Assembly: GCF_014637085.1 (NCBI RefSeq)
Contig: NZ_BMEU01000023.1
Coordinates: forward strand, 1 to 64,000
Origin: Comamonas phosphati
Lineage (GTDB): Bacteria; Pseudomonadota; Gammaproteobacteria; Burkholderiales; Burkholderiaceae_C
Direction of reading: 5' to 3'
Length of the DNA stretch: 64,000 bases
The notes beneath the pieces are model-generated. The model made no database searches. It was not told where the DNA came from and saw nothing but the letters and a program-made list of their open reading frames with translations. The first letter of the stretch is position 1. The number at the start of each line of letters is the position of its first letter. Positions 63,738 through 64,000 of the stretch are shown here, in pieces. Made by a program: the position numbers and the translations under genes.

Positions 63738-64000
63738 TCAACCCAGCTTGCGCAGGCCGGCTTTGAAGCGGCGCGCATTGTCGATATAGTGCCGGGCGCT
63801 CTGGCGCAAGCCCTCGATCTGCTCGGGGCTCAGCTGGCGCACAACCTTGGCGGGGCTGCCGATGATCATGGAGCCGTCGGGAAATTCCTTGCCCTCCGTC
63901 ACCAGGGCACCCGCCCCGACCAGGCAGTTCCTGCCGATCCTGGCGCCATTGAGCACCACGGCACCGATGCCGATCAGCGATTCGTCGCCGATCGTGCAGC
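63738..64000 (-). CDS. Gamma-carbonic-anhydrase-like protein (partial, 5' end outside the window)
   Basis: The last ~87 residues of a left-handed beta-helix hexapeptide protein: CTIGDESLIGIGAVVLNGAR, IGRNCLVGAGALVTEGKEFP, SMIIGSPAKVVRQLSPEQIE and a C-terminal helix ending RRFKAGLRKLG. The hexapeptide turns and GSPAKVVR are typical of the YrdA/PaaY gamma-CA group. The gene runs leftward and its start lies beyond 64000; it is 39 bases upstream of hslO and probably co-transcribed. Confidence 0.88.
   Translation of the reverse strand, partial: CTIGDESLIGIGAVVLNGARIGRNCLVGAGALVTEGKEFPDGSMIIGSPAKVVRQLSPEQIEGLRQSARHYIDNARRFKAGLRKLG

Overview
This is a GC-rich, densely packed chromosomal segment of a betaproteobacterium. 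Protein sequences, gene order (lysC-tilS-accA-alkA-like-cysS; parE-lytic transglycosylase-parC; ppsA next to ppsR; kdsA-eno-ftsB) and the dispersed intergenic repeats all fit the family Comamonadaceae, most likely Comamonas or a close relative such as Delftia. I see no prophage, no insertion sequence with a transposase, no CRISPR array and no rRNA operon. The only RNA gene found is tRNA-Ser(GCU).

Layout. 1-6.1 kb: a leftward run of cysS, a base-excision glycosylase, accA, tilS, lysC and tRNA-Ser. 6.3-9.1 kb: rightward exported TPR protein, two cyclophilins (periplasmic and cytoplasmic) and lpxH. 9.3-11 kb: leftward acyl-CoA synthetase. 11.1-17 kb: dnaG, rpoD, a small HxlR-like regulator and an FKBP rotamase. 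17-22.4 kb: leftward small unknown protein, Na+/solute symporter with its DUF4212 partner, and PEP synthase; the PEP synthase regulator ppsR is divergent. 23.5-27.9 kb: a shortened KdpD-type kinase, KdpE-type regulator and the Kup potassium transporter. 28-31.2 kb: peroxide and iron defence (ahpF, ahpC, bfr). 31.3-34.7 kb: FdhF/YdeP-like molybdoenzyme and its LysR regulator. 34.8-35.5 kb: a decayed circularly permuted ATP-grasp/alpha-E gene. 35.6-40.1 kb: comEC, a diguanylate cyclase and a RidA-like protein. 40.2-45.4 kb: topoisomerase IV subunits with a lytic transglycosylase gene wedged between them. 45.7-50 kb: MFS transporter, a 43-residue membrane peptide, a methyltransferase, dapA and bamC. 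50.2-56 kb: an Ala/Pro lipoprotein, a uL16 arginine hydroxylase-like cupin, a DUF2076 protein, slyD, a glycine-zipper lipoprotein, dut and a membrane protein. 56-64 kb: coaBC, pyrG, kdsA, a DUF1330 remnant, eno, ftsB, an unknown protein, hslO and the end of a gamma-carbonic-anhydrase-like gene.

Most genes are core housekeeping. The less ordinary signals are between them: (i) a 270-bp element at 54576-54845 with perfect 20-bp terminal inverted repeats and two nested hairpin arms, with an end fragment directly after the kup stop codon; (ii) six copies of a second dispersed intergenic repeat placed just after stop codons, one of which supplies the C-terminus and stop of a gene; (iii) a KdpDE-like pair without kdpFABC placed upstream of kup, with a repeated TTTCAGA motif overlapping the kup promoter region; and (iv) several gene remnants (ATP-grasp/alpha-E, DUF1330, possibly an aldehyde dehydrogenase).
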